Assembly (NCBI GenBank): GCA_003524565.1
Contig: DQGU01000028.1
Coordinates: 1 to 6,194, forward strand
DNA length: 6,194 bases
Reading direction: 5' to 3'
Source: Rhodospirillaceae bacterium
Lineage (GTDB): Bacteria; Pseudomonadota; Alphaproteobacteria; Micavibrionales; UBA2020
Shown: one piece after another, positions 6,166 through 6,194 of the stretch
Layout: every line of letters starts with the position of its first letter
Numbering within the stretch: the stretch's first letter is position 1
Made by a program: the position numbers and the translations under genes
The notes under the pieces: generated by a model
Databases searched by the model: none
Seen by the model: only the letters and a program-made list of their open reading frames with translations
Told to the model about the DNA's origin: nothing

Positions 6166-6194
6166 ATGGCCAAGGAACGCACACTGTCCATCAT
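6166..6194 (+). CDS. ndk: Nucleoside diphosphate kinase, N-terminal fragment
   Basis: Only nine complete codons and two bases of a tenth are present; they read MAKERTLSI, followed by I or M (AT-). This matches the conserved start of bacterial Ndk, which typically reads M-A-x-E-R-T-[LF]-S-I-I before KPDA. Ndk moves the terminal phosphate of ATP to other nucleoside diphosphates through a phosphohistidine and balances cytoplasmic NTP pools. The catalytic histidine lies beyond the window and cannot be checked. A strong ribosome site, a promoter and the upstream terminator all support an independent gene starting here. With so few residues another protein cannot be excluded, but the match is distinctive. 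Confidence 0.75.

Overview
The window looks like the end of a sequencing contig from a GC-rich Gram-negative bacterium, most likely an alphaproteobacterium. The lineage call rests on the style of the Slt-type lytic transglycosylase (its 'GHVLYQRFMHP', 'YGDHPGAQKIYDLA' and 'YPRTFYGIIALKALG' stretches), the bacterial AlaRS, and the first ten residues of an Ndk that resemble alphaproteobacterial Ndk. The order cannot be fixed from this sequence. All genes are on the + strand, share GC-rich codon use, and show no sign of a mobile element, CRISPR array, RNA gene or recent transfer.

Layout. Bases 1-12 match the 3' end of the Illumina adapter and are probably not genomic. Two intrinsic terminators in tandem (19-41 and 49-81) close a transcription unit whose gene lies beyond the contig end. 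A TSUP-family (TauE/SafE) membrane protein follows at 130-888. An intergenic stretch (889-1111) holds a weak terminator-like hairpin and an AT-rich segment with a good sigma-70-type promoter for the next gene. That gene is a 669-residue Slt-type lytic transglycosylase (1112-3121, TTG start), exported, and either soluble in the periplasm or lipid-anchored. A 150-base gap (3122-3271) contains a -10-like element and a perfect GC-rich hairpin. Next comes alaS, encoding a complete 888-residue alanyl-tRNA synthetase (3272-5938). A strong intrinsic terminator ends it (5960-5999). A separate promoter (6049-6077) and a structured leader then precede the first 29 bases of what is very probably ndk (nucleoside diphosphate kinase), which runs off the window.

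How the genes relate. They serve unrelated housekeeping roles: anion transport or export, peptidoglycan turnover, tRNA charging and nucleotide balance. The terminators and promoters suggest mostly separate transcription units rather than one operon. Only slt-alaS lacks a convincing terminator between them, so some read-through is possible. I found no evidence of a new biological system. The points most worth checking are the adapter remnant, the tandem terminators directly abutting the TSUP gene, a lipobox inside the Slt signal peptide, and a palindrome beside the alaS -10 element that could be an autoregulatory site.
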